Notes under the pieces: generated by a model | What the model was told of the DNA's origin: nothing | The model's input: the letters and a program-made list of their open reading frames with translations, nothing else | Database searches by the model: none | Shown: piece after piece, positions 9,701 through 17,842 of the stretch | Layout: each line of letters begins with the position of its first letter | How positions within the stretch are numbered: the stretch's first letter is position 1 | Position numbers and translations under genes: made by a program | From: Tritrichomonas foetus | Taxonomy: Eukaryota > Parabasalia > Tritrichomonadida > Tritrichomonadidae | Assembly (NCBI GenBank): GCA_001839685.1 | Contig: MLAK01000882.1 | Location: 49,133-113,132, forward strand | Direction: 5' to 3' | Length of the DNA: 64,000 nucleotides

Positions 9701-12302
9701 AATTGCATTACATGATGGATCACCTATGATTTTAACTGATGTTTGTGATTTATCTGATGAGCTTGATTTTGTGTTCAGAGTTTTAAAATCTAAACCCGAA
9801 AAAGCAATGTGGGAAGACCAAATGATAGCAGTATCACCTAAGTTCCGATTATTCTTATTCACACATGAAAAGGAATTACCTGAACGAATTTTAAATCGTG
9901 TTTGTTTGATTAATGTTTCATTATCATCAAGTATTACAACCGATGAACTCATTTTAAGATCATTTGCAAATCGCTATTCACCGAAAGTTTTATCACTTTT
10001 ACCTAAAGTTAGGAAAGCAGATTCGGAAAAAATATTAAGTGTAATTAAAAATGAAATGATATTAATGAAATCATTTTCTGATATAATGAACAAAGATGAT
10101 GGAATGCTTGACAACAAAGAAAAAATTGAAGAAATCCTAAAAGCCAAAGAAGCAATTAATGAATCAAAGAAACCTATTGAAGATTTTGATGAAATTAATA
10201 AAGAAATTGATGAACTAACAAAACCTTATCAGCAAACAGTTACAATGTGTGAGAAATTATGGAGAAGTTTCTCTCGCTATTTACCATCATCAAAATTAAT
10301 CACTTTTAAGATGTTTATTGATATGGTTGAATCTTGTTTCTCAAATCAAACTGATATTATTCCGAATTTGTTGAAGAAACTTTTACCTTTAGTTTCAATA
10401 CAAAATGCCTATTCACTCCTTTTCTTAACTTCTATTCATGATCGGGAGGATCGAAATGAAATCCTTGAAAATATTGCCACAAGATATTACAATAAAGCTA
10501 TTCTTGAAGATAAAGCAAAAGTCGAAGAGAATTTTGTTGAAGCTCTGAAAAATGATAATAACATTCTTCACTTTTTCGAATTCTATTTCAAATCGATTAC
10601 AGAATCATTTGGAGATGTACAATATCCACCATTCCTCATTGATTCGTTCTCTGCTACAAATATGGTAATCATTCAATGTAGTAGAGTTTCTGATCCAATT
10701 CCACTACTTCAACAATTTATGATTATGCGAAATCGAAATGATTCGTATGTAATGTTTACACTTTCAGAAGATCTCTCGAATTCCAATCAAATAAGCCAAA
10801 TGATTTCTCATGGATTTTGGGTTGCACTTATTTATAATACTCCATCAATTAAAATTGCTGGATTTATTTCTGATCTTGTTTCACATGCAACATCAGCAAC
10901 AAAACTAATTTTGATTGCACAATCAATTGAATATATTCCAGATAATTTAATTAATCGGGCATCATTGTTTTATTTCAATGATTTTGCTTCAATTCGTTTA
11001 CAAATGATGCAAATTTTCCAGCATTATCAAAACTCTATTCGTAGTTCTGTTGATCCAACTTTAATGAAAAAGATGGTTTACATTATCTCACTTTTGTATT
11101 CATTAATAAACTTTAGGGATTTCATTTCACCAATTGGATTTACCGAATTTAACATGATTCCTGAAATTTATATGAAAGAAATTATTGACTCATTAAGATC
11201 TGTCATTGATTCAGATCACCATGAACTCTTTTCTCGGAATCTCCGCGATTATTTGTTTGATACAGCTTTTGGTGGAAATTGTTTAGACACATTTGATCGA
11301 AGAAAATTACGTCTTCATATTTATCAAGTGTTTTCCAAAATTGATAATGTTCAATTTGTTGATTCTACATCAAATGAAGAACAAGTTTGGGCAGTTCCAC
11401 CTGATGCACCAATCGGGAATTATGTTCATTTCTTTGAGAAATATCCGATTGTGACAACAACTGATATTTTGTTGATGGATCGAAAAATTGCAAGTTATTT
11501 TGAAAATTGGAATTTAGGAAGATTGTTTATTAAACCATTCTTTTCACTTGCTGGAATTAAAAACAATGATACTGAAATTATCAATGTTGCTGTTCCAAGT
11601 ACGATTCAAATACGAATTGATTCAAAAATGAATACAGCTGAAGGACTTGTTGTTAGAAATGAGATTAATCTATTCAATCAAGTAATTGTTGAAATGAAAA
11701 ACACAAAAACGACAAGAAAAGTTCCAGAACGATGGAAAGAACTCGCTGGCTATTCAGAAAGTGGTGATATGGTTGAATTTGTTCAATTCCTACAACATAA
11801 AAAGAACCAATTAGAAAAAATGCCATGTCAAGAAATTGACGTGCGATATTTCCGAGACTTGAAAGGTCTTTTGTTAGCACACATGCATGATTATGCACTT
11901 AAATTTAATCAAACTGTTGATGTTATTGATTATGAGTTCCGCTCTGGCCCTCCTGGATTAATGTCTCTTCTTTTAAAGAATCTTGTACTTGTTGGTGCAA
12001 AATATGAATCTGGAATAATTTCACCGACCAAAGAAAGAAGTGTTCCTTTTACAACTTTGCCTCCTCTGTATGCAAACATTACAGCCAAAACTCCACGAGC
12101 ACAGAAAACTTTTATGTGTCCAATGTTCAGAAATTTGCCTTCTGCAGAATTTGCTCTTTCTTCAGATCTTAAAAGAACTGACGGAGATACAGATAATTTT
12201 ATTTGGTACATGCCAACTAAAACATCAGCAAATGATAAATATCTCGTAGCAAACAGTGTTTCTATTGTTTGTCAGGTTCCCAATGTTTTTTCAATTGTTT
12301 GA
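777..12302 (+). CDS. Dynein heavy chain with degenerate AAA1 ATPase site
   Basis: A 3841-aa microtubule motor heavy chain, close in size to the shorter single-headed axonemal chains (DNAH3/7/12 class). Order seen: tail and linker to about 1400; AAA1 from about 1385; AAA2 with Walker A starting at G1704 (GPQNSGKT); AAA3 at about 2067 (APKREGKT, first Gly replaced by Ala); AAA4 at G2351 (GNEGSGRFS, the Arg form normal for AAA4); stalk coiled coils at about 2560-2655 and 2767-2838 flanking a microtubule-binding domain; AAA5, AAA6 and a C-terminal domain. AAA1 is recognisable by the preceding EFGFEFYGSN...ITP-like segment. However, its P-loop reads IYGSRGKA (K1412 kept, first Gly and the Mg-binding Thr lost), and the usual CFDEFNR reads CFDGLEK, replacing the catalytic Glu with G1458. 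The MNPGYAGR segment is also lost. There are no introns or stops over 11.5 kb, so it is probably expressed. It may be a structural or regulatory heavy chain rather than a normal motor. Confidence 0.95.
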   Translation: MEENRQFILPRLVKTACGKRMKRNPKDKKYPNGLFDSSLLEQTASNFDPVKPGGIESNAYLRTENPRLLAMKIKSSQKAIPKKTGLRPITASMPDPIQMMPSLLTNKPLSAIKCPDVKGTQIMAKRIDAEKKSLLFKEDPVAYFSKRKDGRGHRFIYLNFAGNRKDPYFSPYDLIKVPSSDVHKEYFTMSANGVTHILPDGNTDNLSLDQWSKEAAIFQTIRKLKTFNQFYFWKPFRKWKNFVMRQRYEQIIDDVYQYSYYNNPGFYATSIDFLRSSPDSIIKQYLLSFQPQKKYQLNEFLELTTTNRELLREEFEKFLDDAISLLTHLNADIRNPERRIVTDSDFPEIKRQNPNLGQLIVLEQKKEYEKTRRNEIVQIEIKAFSEFIRLTDYILLESLARSCYECWQLAEYNVTQDMASIFTIEISFSEDGKVVFSPTFNTLIEAVTQTLDSSLTCLQGLPRLLHATALRQQLRETLGDAVTPLFDNGPTFEQFIECNNNLPAIKKQIISVFQASFKEAEQACQQYLAFFPIFKIKLSWNPNDYIHERGGESDPIDVTLSTDPTEISETHILFDSSKEKIVDFQQIYKDIDTFQEHEEMMAHFRSASDYGALYIDSKQLRTILTPIPTLSLKSLQETLLALTNEKVESITRIFKYCGRRLKKEPNTLERFVDFCDFINRIGKLTDYIKLEIKFVDEMFNLFDTIHVAVEGHTKNPLHSGFYNFKVDQQAAEGLRDLNADKFTFVLQQKLKEKERKIQKYHDSFTSFPDSIQNPEIESLLVNVKKYRGKLINMKTEVENLKHYQEIAHINGNDFALFYQVLQEAEFMENLYESIGKWHKISDFIYKVPMMSLDMPLFITEITDLNENVMKMKETNNNDNLLLSQLEEKSSEIYSYRVELESLFNGRMQTHHWNTLFQICGQPNAYYSQIKIGELIKYNILKEKEKIADITTTSQGESQLEAEFQAISAHWKNVEIPLIESDEEMTADTMTLGSLDQLFKEINESQAYLQNMLQIPFVKCVKDDVISLSVQIQNAAQILEAWQRFQTNWKYISPIFNQDDTKHNLQSLIPKFQMVKKRWSQLVKHTLSNTKLFQVCSFPTLLNLINENNKTLDSIMESLGRYLEIKRQAFPRLYFVSDSELIQMISTLDFSVMSHHITKLFMHIRAVDSQSADKNDIPPSTKTKVTRFSKIKISGFVGEDGDTFVFNHPILCDGMMENWLQKVHDQMIASVKEYLSSSIARFSSSNLSDWIITVPTHIAALTLHVSFTRDIEECFMNFESNSRAFTNYTNQLTDKFKNLKTALANPNDANELMKISNIATLLNFQISQISQFSERFPHYSQRMNWNNRLRAQFDVKSSQLKILFGDNVTEFGFEFYGSNKQLIMTPASEKAMLNILTHINNNNIPFIYGSRGKAHLLDVIASIYGRFLYICPPFIENTGFFNRLLISTANCECWVCFDGLEKQSQNTLSYIYDTLRNVGDLKTPSFDFPKTTKIFMLGNSSFYRTNNEILPQIKTFFKPVAFAAPDLRLITMTKLNVLGFKSLKHSAFKLCNTVNTIVHTFDSLVTKSALIIIMQVIDSAHLLLENIIHSNKITFVNYYEDYTPAEEYAIARALFQQFRYLVPLSQRKVLLEIIYASFQLFDSFQLFEDYVTHPNCLEAEEAEMLIKDALLEIIDTNLYPVSYIIDQVIALYNLMLTRSIIFIAGPQNSGKTTVINYIKECFLKLSQNAEIINRFQGIRPTKIIDVYHETNDEGQMYNSYGKNSQLYSLIHNLMLHEKTHHCILKFNGPITHNFSQHITEMATEKKFCLPTLDTFIFSQKFHIFVETENFSEFSPSLLSIAGVLLMRNLQTTSVSADLKIVPLPNIIFNRAFNYIKPSFDVENIKKVFVSTMPEVTKIIEHLLKESSNGRSLDDVYLNDIMLYNSLIYAFQYMESKNISNDVESVKKLLAFSFFTIYSSVVNQRYQINDLNDKLLQLFDVKVPNDWSGIEPQRHFVEMYPKPTLRSTMLYKNEFVPLTISKLNEKPITAKDEIPTLHTDAFIYSANLLPALHEIPILLQSNSHIFLHAPKREGKTSFLQLMFRENPDYQPIYVNVSPTMTSKWLLDFLDSHTITTVKEYIMMSRAQRYIYVFEDVTPSNMKVIEIIRMIVESAYIPQTMKNDPNFYDITKLSSFAVLVTSSNTIFEFPKRFASHFVPITLPEMSPETKHHIFHAKASLLGVAGSPTEKAYDTVKQRDFDVMRLLDVLPKVKTEIETNGVIKFDERLLINQEFEDSDDIFLPELLINDDGEYIVKAEQINFNKLAEALETKYLNLINSARCPISLKFYRPVMYKWACLQRAICCPGGSCLLQGNEGSGRFSLARLTAFTSSYDFYNLNEKNFDAKIAKAITKCATTKKHCIVFLRDQECTHSSVKRLLYLLKNHEFLYFFNEEASEKLYTTFLNIKDLNPQNRIIGHRAIMEILKVCFHAVIAVSPQFKTNHYPHLLTIKSDIADNKNYLEMCAKDAFQGNENIPADYSSIFSTIYKKYGTCQNQYFDFLDIFTINFLNEEKAMMNRSIDKKLSIEFLNKTRILKKEIEKKILELSPKLEKCKKENEELKAVLNAKQEEIDNAMKKFNDEEAVFLNQNEELRSQIQELGEELADELTEVDKERDKLASLKNEDIECLKVLADSPPDRLVSLVQILCTYLEIPFDYETTGKEFLVSPTFLDRIKTDIDHLNIKDDILLMTNPIFDDKKFEIKDFVSIAPPAVTIFLWIKAVNIYANTVMKINHAKQEIENNNQQLEELRKKNAPEKENIHKMQIEFEEEKIKMENKISELEKVFEDNEELNEKSNLIAKILDNIDEFEGKLKEKEQHANVASEVLLYSAFIAFCGSYNQEKRDEFQKFVIKLTKNYLIDPKVFIPLKLALNDPLPSDNIDSKQTISYHTEIEGRLILSSIRPPLIHDQDHLILPFLQTRFEHLQIYSALMPNLIDRLLIALHDGSPMILTDVCDLSDELDFVFRVLKSKPEKAMWEDQMIAVSPKFRLFLFTHEKELPERILNRVCLINVSLSSSITTDELILRSFANRYSPKVLSLLPKVRKADSEKILSVIKNEMILMKSFSDIMNKDDGMLDNKEKIEEILKAKEAINESKKPIEDFDEINKEIDELTKPYQQTVTMCEKLWRSFSRYLPSSKLITFKMFIDMVESCFSNQTDIIPNLLKKLLPLVSIQNAYSLLFLTSIHDREDRNEILENIATRYYNKAILEDKAKVEENFVEALKNDNNILHFFEFYFKSITESFGDVQYPPFLIDSFSATNMVIIQCSRVSDPIPLLQQFMIMRNRNDSYVMFTLSEDLSNSNQISQMISHGFWVALIYNTPSIKIAGFISDLVSHATSATKLILIAQSIEYIPDNLINRASLFYFNDFASIRLQMMQIFQHYQNSIRSSVDPTLMKKMVYIISLLYSLINFRDFISPIGFTEFNMIPEIYMKEIIDSLRSVIDSDHHELFSRNLRDYLFDTAFGGNCLDTFDRRKLRLHIYQVFSKIDNVQFVDSTSNEEQVWAVPPDAPIGNYVHFFEKYPIVTTTDILLMDRKIASYFENWNLGRLFIKPFFSLAGIKNNDTEIINVAVPSTIQIRIDSKMNTAEGLVVRNEINLFNQVIVEMKNTKTTRKVPERWKELAGYSESGDMVEFVQFLQHKKNQLEKMPCQEIDVRYFRDLKGLLLAHMHDYALKFNQTVDVIDYEFRSGPPGLMSLLLKNLVLVGAKYESGIISPTKERSVPFTTLPPLYANITAKTPRAQKTFMCPMFRNLPSAEFALSSDLKRTDGDTDNFIWYMPTKTSANDKYLVANSVSIVCQVPNVFSIV

Positions 12303-13294
12303 ATTTTTTGGGAAATGCAAAAATATGTTTTTCTTAATTTTGTGATACTTAGACTGTATCGATTGTAATTATATTAAATGTATGTTATTTGTTATAGTTA
12401 TTTTGTTTATTTTTTGATACTAATAATTCAATACTGTGAAGCTTTTCTGATAATGAATTCATTGGAGCATATTTTAGTGTTTACTTTTATCGGATCTTTG
12501 ACTTTACTTAATCAAATAAAAGTGATTGAAAATCATAAAATTCCGATTTAAAAATTATGAATATTTAAATAATATTATTATGGTTATATTGAGCAGATAA
12601 ATACAGATTAGAAAAAAATCGAGTTTGTTAAGCTGGTAGCACCATAGCTTGATGAAAACAAAGAGTTTTTCCATGAACAATCATTTTGCGATTCATGAAC
12701 TATCCGCTTGGAAATTGGTTTGATTGAATCAAATTGATATTAGAAGCATAGACAATGTGGATTCATATGAGAAAATTCCGTATTTTTCTAATTTTTAGAT
12801 CGAAAATGAATTTCCTTCAAAGCTAGCGAAATTAATGCAGAATAATATTTCATGAATATATGATATTTGCATTTAATTATCAATCATATTCTCAATTATC
12901 TATTTCAAATCACTTCATGTTGATAAAATTACTATATTCAAAATTCAAAGTCATAAACTTTTTCTATGAAATCAATGATACAAAAATCATCTAGGAAAAA
13001 ACAATCTATTCTTCTAATAACACAATGTATATTCACCAAAAGATTATGTAATTCTTTGAATTTTCATGTATATATCACGGTGTATGTGTAATGTCATTCT
13101 TTCATCAATACTATCAAGAAAAGTGAAGATTTTAGGTAAATTGATCATTTCAGACCTGTCACTTTTTTTAACCCCATTCAATATGTTTTTTTTCCCTACA
13201 TAGAATTTTCGTTAACTTTACAAAAAAGTTCTCAATATCCAAAAAATCATTCACAAAAAGTGAAACACTATTTAATTTTATCCTAAAGTAGGAA
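12303..13294. other. Intergenic, no gene seen
   Basis: About 1 kb of AT-rich DNA between two co-directional genes. It holds T-rich tracts near 13160-13195 and the 3' end of the dynein transcript. No ORF, RNA gene or sizeable repeat could be supported. Confidence 0.6.
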
Positions 13295-14029
13295 ATGAGT
13301 CTTCTTCAAGGATCAAACGGTGAGCCACTTAAGAAGCTTTCCCAACCACTCACGAATACCCACTCAAGCGTTTTTGTTGTTCCAGCGGAACGTGTTGCCA
13401 ACATGAAGGCAATAGTTATCACAGATCAGACTTTCGGAAAAACTTTGCCACTCACGAAATCAATCCCGCATTGCCTTAAAAATCTCATGACGATCATTGC
13501 TCGCGAATCAGTCAATTGCATTTTCATTATTGGCGATCTCGTTCATTTCACAGAAAGTAAAGAAAAAGAAGCCAAAGAAAACTTATTGAAAGTACTCAAC
13601 GCATTCGAAATGATTCCACTTCCAATTTTCATCATGGCCGGAGATCACAATCGCAGACTTTTATGGGAGACCAAATATGATAAACCAGGTTCAAACATAA
13701 CAATAGTTTATGACTTCCTTATTCGTATCACTCATCCAAACCCACCACTCGGAACACCAGCAAACTTTTATCTGACACATGACGCGAAAAATCCACTTTC
13801 TCTCAAACTCGACGAAATTGAATCATATGCTGTTGAGTTGAAGCGCGCATTCAATTCGGAAATCGCAAATGAAGATTTCCTCCTCATCGGCCACTGTCAA
13901 ACCTATGTATTGAACGAAACAGCAAGAGTTGCGTGCATCAAAGAATTTTCTCCAGATAATCACAGAAATGGATACGCAATCATTTCTGTAACACCAGAAG
14001 GTACAAAACTCAATATCGTTGGAAAATAA
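13295..14029 (+). CDS. Calcineurin-like phosphoesterase-fold protein, divergent
   Basis: A 244-aa protein with the order of motifs of the metallophosphoesterase superfamily. The segment KAIVITDQTFG carries D44 but not the His of the D-x-H motif. GDLVH at 80-84 matches GDxxH. AGDHNR at 115-120 stands where GNH(D/E) is expected. TH at 151-152 and GHCQ at 199-202 stand where the last His motifs (GHxH) are expected. Several metal ligands are therefore changed, as in VPS29, which keeps the fold as a scaffold. Whether this protein is an enzyme cannot be decided from the sequence. The first about 37 residues are an extension before the fold. The ATG is the first in frame. Downstream lies the convergent USP gene, 175 bases away. 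A short phosphoesterase of another subfamily is the main alternative. Confidence 0.7.
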   Translation: MSLLQGSNGEPLKKLSQPLTNTHSSVFVVPAERVANMKAIVITDQTFGKTLPLTKSIPHCLKNLMTIIARESVNCIFIIGDLVHFTESKEKEAKENLLKVLNAFEMIPLPIFIMAGDHNRRLLWETKYDKPGSNITIVYDFLIRITHPNPPLGTPANFYLTHDAKNPLSLKLDEIESYAVELKRAFNSEIANEDFLLIGHCQTYVLNETARVACIKEFSPDNHRNGYAIISVTPEGTKLNIVGK

Positions 14030-14204
14030 ACTATTTTTAAAAATAATTTCCGAACTATTACTTTTTCTTTTAGTTTTTCATTATTTTTAACATATTTGTC
14101 GTTGAATAGTATGTCATTGAATAGCATTTGAGGGAAGTTTTGTGTGAAACATCAGAGAAAGCAGACGAAAGCAAGCAAGCAAGTTATCAATGAAAGTGGT
14201 CAAC

Positions 14205-15965
14205 TCATGAGAATAGTTTGAAATGATTCTGCAAAAAATGGTAGAGCCTCTTTAGACATGTTTCATCTTTCTCTTGTTCATTATCTTTTTCGATATCGAC
14301 GCTTTCTTCCTGGTTCATTTTTCCTTCTTTGTTCACATTTTTTTCTTCTTTGTTCGCATTTTTTCCTTCTTTGTTCACATTTTTTCCTTCTTTGTTCACA
14401 TTTTGTTCTTCTTTGTTCACTTTTATTCTCTCTGGGTTTTCTTCTTCATGTGAATTTTTTTCGTTACTCTGTGATATATTCATATTGTCTTCTGTTACTT
14501 TATAAGGTATAATATCATCTTCTTCATTGGTCATAAGTTGGTAAAGGGCGATACATGTTTCAGAATTTTGCATTGGTTCTGATATTTGTGTTACATTTCG
14601 ATCATTGAAATTATACCAGTGATTTCCTCTTTTCCCTCTAGCAGTGTAATGACCAAAATATTGTGTTCCAAAATGAGAAATAATTCCTCTTAGCTCATAG
14701 TTTTTAGACAAATAATTATATTTTGGAGGGAGAAAAATCTTTGAGTTATCTCGTTGTATTACATCTCCATTGAACCAACATCTTTCGAATTTTAAAATGA
14801 ATATTTTAGGTATTTTCACAATCCTATTACGAGAATATGTGCATGATTTTTGGTGGCATTGTTCACATTCTAATGTATCACCACCAATTATTTGTGTTTC
14901 TCTTGTATATGCCTCAATTAGTTCATCAAGAGAAAAATCTACAGGATTTACTGAAGTTCTTCGGCCATTAAATCCATTTCTTGTCTCAATCATTTGATCA
15001 GATAATATAACATTAATAATTTCATTACACATCGGTTTCTCTGATGAAAGTGAAAAAGAGTTTATGCCATTTTCGATCATAAATTTTATATTATCTTGTT
15101 TATATCTATACCAAAGGTCTTTTATTCTTTCCAACACAATGCTTTGTACATTTACAGAGTTATCATTAAGTGGTACTTTAACAAGAATTGGTGTTGAAAC
15201 ACTAATATTAGAAGTTGTTCGCATCACAATAAGTGCAAATCCATATGTTGGATTCAAGATAATTGTTTCCTTATTATAAAAATCTGGAAGTTCCATCGCA
15301 AAAATTTCAGAGTACTTAGGTGATATTTGAACATTGAACTTTATTCCTTCTTTATCTCTTCCAACAATGATGCAATTACTGTTTGGTAAATCATTTTCTT
15401 CACATAAACTCGAATTTATTAAATATGGCACATATAAAACCCTTCTTGCTGCTTTTAATGACAATTGTAATGATAAAAATTGTTGTAACACAATAGTGGA
15501 ATGTCCACATTTCTCGAAGGTTGTAATTACTTCTAATTCACCAAAAAACAATGGAGATATATCTATTTTATTTTCATCGTGAATGTAATTAATGAAGTTC
15601 ATAATCCATTCATGAGCATCCTGCTGATTATATGATTTATATTGGGAATATTTTTCGCCCATCATTTTCTTCATTATCATGGGATCATTTTGTTGTGTGA
15701 ACTTTCTAAAATTTTCCAACACTTCGGACTCTGTTGTTTTTAATGAATTAATAAAAAGTGGTAACGATAGCAAACACTGTAATACTGAGTTCATATAACA
15801 AGTATTTCCAAGATTGCTCAATCCATGGAGTTCTTCAATCATATGATATTTTTCCTGATATGAAAATTCAAATGAATTCACCTGTTTTTGTTTTTGGCAT
15901 CTGTTTGTGTATGAAATATTTCTTGTTGTTGAGTTACGTTTTGTCAAAGTATTGGAACCTCTCAT
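14205..15965 (-). CDS. Ubiquitin-specific protease (peptidase C19)
   Basis: A 586-aa deubiquitinase that removes ubiquitin from proteins. The Cys box GLSNLGNTCYMNSVLQCL places the nucleophile at C56. The His box GHYTARGKRGNHWYNFND places the catalytic His at H439, with Asn in the usual Asp/Asn position of WYNFND. A CEQC pair near residue 365 hints at half of a zinc-ribbon. The catalytic domain spans about residues 47-475. The tail is charged and holds five 7-residue repeats of the type VNKEGKN (516-550), followed by a short hydrophobic, basic C-terminus. Two starts are possible: M1, or M42 just before the Cys box; M1 is used here. It is the first of four - strand genes. The usual USP core fits well, but the specific orthologue cannot be named. 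Confidence 0.93.
   Translation of the reverse strand: MRGSNTLTKRNSTTRNISYTNRCQKQKQVNSFEFSYQEKYHMIEELHGLSNLGNTCYMNSVLQCLLSLPLFINSLKTTESEVLENFRKFTQQNDPMIMKKMMGEKYSQYKSYNQQDAHEWIMNFINYIHDENKIDISPLFFGELEVITTFEKCGHSTIVLQQFLSLQLSLKAARRVLYVPYLINSSLCEENDLPNSNCIIVGRDKEGIKFNVQISPKYSEIFAMELPDFYNKETIILNPTYGFALIVMRTTSNISVSTPILVKVPLNDNSVNVQSIVLERIKDLWYRYKQDNIKFMIENGINSFSLSSEKPMCNEIINVILSDQMIETRNGFNGRRTSVNPVDFSLDELIEAYTRETQIIGGDTLECEQCHQKSCTYSRNRIVKIPKIFILKFERCWFNGDVIQRDNSKIFLPPKYNYLSKNYELRGIISHFGTQYFGHYTARGKRGNHWYNFNDRNVTQISEPMQNSETCIALYQLMTNEEDDIIPYKVTEDNMNISQSNEKNSHEEENPERIKVNKEEQNVNKEGKNVNKEGKNANKEEKNVNKEGKMNQEESVDIEKDNEQEKDETCLKRLYHFLQNHFKLFS
14316..14420 (-). repeat. 21-bp in-frame tandem repeat (5 units) in the USP tail
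   Basis: Five units of 21 bp, near-identical on the + strand around TTCCTTCTTTGTTCACA, encode VNKEEQN, VNKEGKN, VNKEGKN, ANKEEKN and VNKEGKM. The unit length is a multiple of three, so copy-number change would keep the frame. Confidence 0.9.
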
Positions 15966-16657
15966 TTAGTTTGAAAGTAATCAATCTTCTATTCTCAGCT
16001 TTTTCATTGGTTTTCATTTTTATTCATTATACATACGTTTTTCCTTTATTCAAATATGTCATATTGCATTTTGCAAATTTGTCATGTTAGCAATGAAATC
16101 TGGGTTTCCTTGGTTAATAAATGATTCGTTAACCATTTTTATTGATATTCACTTTATGCCAAAAACTTTATATTCACAAATGCATTAATTTCTGATGTAA
16201 TTAATTAATTTATAAGTATTGAATGTAATTAATTAATTTTCTGGGTAGATGATATTGCTAATCAGACAATTCTGGAAACAAAATGTTTTAAATTCTGAGA
16301 ATCTTTTCCAAATACATAAGATGTTTTGTATTCCACTCTAACATTCATGATTTTATACATTATATTTCGTTCCATTAACTAATATTTTTATTAAAACTTC
16401 ACAACAAAAATAAAACTGTTTTGCATTGTCAATAAAATAAAATAAAATAAAAGCTGTTACTTTCGAGTGCATGGTAAAGTTTATTTTAAATATATTTACA
16501 ATAAAAAAAATAGATTGTTAATGCGAGAGTATTGGATCAAAAAAGAAATCTGTGAATATTTTATATCAAATTTTTCGCCAGTTTCGAGAAAATTGATAAA
16601 TTTAAATATCATTAAATTTGAACTTGGTTTTCACTCTGGTTTTCCATTTTTTTATTT
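15966..16657. other. Intergenic, short AT repeats only
   Basis: It contains a local duplication of a GTAATTAATTAATTT block (about 16196-16242) and an (AATAA)n microsatellite at about 16431-16452. The right part is the 3' flank of the tetraspanin gene. No gene seen. Confidence 0.6.
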
Positions 16658-17272
16658 CTATTGGTACATGTTGCTTTGTAAAAGTGGTAGTTCGATTTCT
16701 GCCCATATTGTCTCAATGTGGTGATGGTATCTGGCCCAAAAGAAAGAAAACATGGAATAAAGAGAAATTGAACCAATTAAAAGCTCGATTTGGAAAATTT
16801 GTTGAAAGCGCCAATTGATCCAATCTTCAACTACAGGTCTGCATCCAGATCTTGAAAGAAATGGACACTCCAAAATTGACCTGTCTTGAAAATCATTCCA
16901 TCCGCAACATGACTTTTCGAGTTGAAAAGACATAGAATGGCTCGTGTTGGTCCATTGTTGGTCCCACGTGCGAATCCATGATGTCAAACTTGGGGGTGAA
17001 GATATCCCAATAAGTAATATTGAATTTGTAAAGACCAAAGATGCTAATAAATATAAATATAAATCAGACTTAGAATCTATTAATAATAAAGCAAATACAA
17101 CAACAGATGCAAAACTTATTGGAATAGATAATCCAAACGCAATTTCAAATGGAAAGGCATGTGGAAATATAATAAAGGTATCAACTGCCCAATGAATTGC
17201 CATCGATGAAGCCGCAATCTGTGTGATAAATGCAAGGAGAAAAGCAATTGCGGCAATCGAGAGATAAAACAT
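16658..17272 (-). CDS. Tetraspanin-like membrane protein
   Basis: A 204-aa protein with four hydrophobic segments at about 3-25, 42-65, 72-92 and 158-180, in tetraspanin topology: short first loop, then a large loop. The large loop carries CCG at 122-124 plus C136 and C144 in the spacing CCGWNDFQDRSILECPF..SGC. That is the four-cysteine signature of the tetraspanin large extracellular loop. It is shorter than metazoan tetraspanins (about 230-260 aa), as is usual for protist members. The family organises membrane microdomains and surface receptors; a specific role is unknown. A second gene with the same cysteine spacing lies at 38472-39092, so the two are probably paralogues. The ATG start falls directly before the first membrane segment. 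Confidence 0.85.
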   Translation of the reverse strand: MFYLSIAAIAFLLAFITQIAASSMAIHWAVDTFIIFPHAFPFEIAFGLSIPISFASVVVFALLLIDSKSDLYLYLLASLVFTNSILLIGISSPPSLTSWIRTWDQQWTNTSHSMSFQLEKSCCGWNDFQDRSILECPFLSRSGCRPVVEDWINWRFQQIFQIELLIGSISLYSMFSFFWARYHHHIETIWAEIELPLLQSNMYQ

Positions 17273-17842
17273 TGAAATTTACTTATCGTAGCATACAAAA
17301 AGTTTGAATATTTTTGAATTAGAATTCTATTCGTGTGAAGAAGAATGAATAATGAGAGGATTTTCTTTATGTTTATGTCAAAATGTAAAATGAAGATAAC
17401 TAAACACAATTATCCGCAATTCTCTCTGCTAGTATGTTATTAGACACTTCATCTACTCAGAGTTCCCTGAAAATTAGATGATGAACTTTTTTTTATCATC
17501 AACTAAGTTGGTTTTTTTCCATTTTCATATATTTTTTCTTTATATACGCTTCATTTGTAGACATATTCTATATTTGTTCATCTTTCAAAATTTTGCAAAA
17601 GGCTTATTCAAGCATCATATATCATGATTTTTGGACGAAATGATTACTAAGCACTCATTTTTAGATTTGTTAAATCATTATTCGCTGTTTACGAAGATAA
17701 ACAAGCATGTTATTCTTTCCATTCAAATGAATAAGTGTTTGAGATTACACTTATGAATAATGAATTAAATCTGAAAGGTTAATTTTATTACAAACTTAAG
17801 GAAAATACAAAAAGGAAATAAACAAGTGAAAGTGTGATTTTT
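17273..17842. other. Intergenic, no gene seen
   Basis: 570 bases between two - strand genes, AT-rich with several homopolymer T tracts. Nothing further could be supported. Confidence 0.6.
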
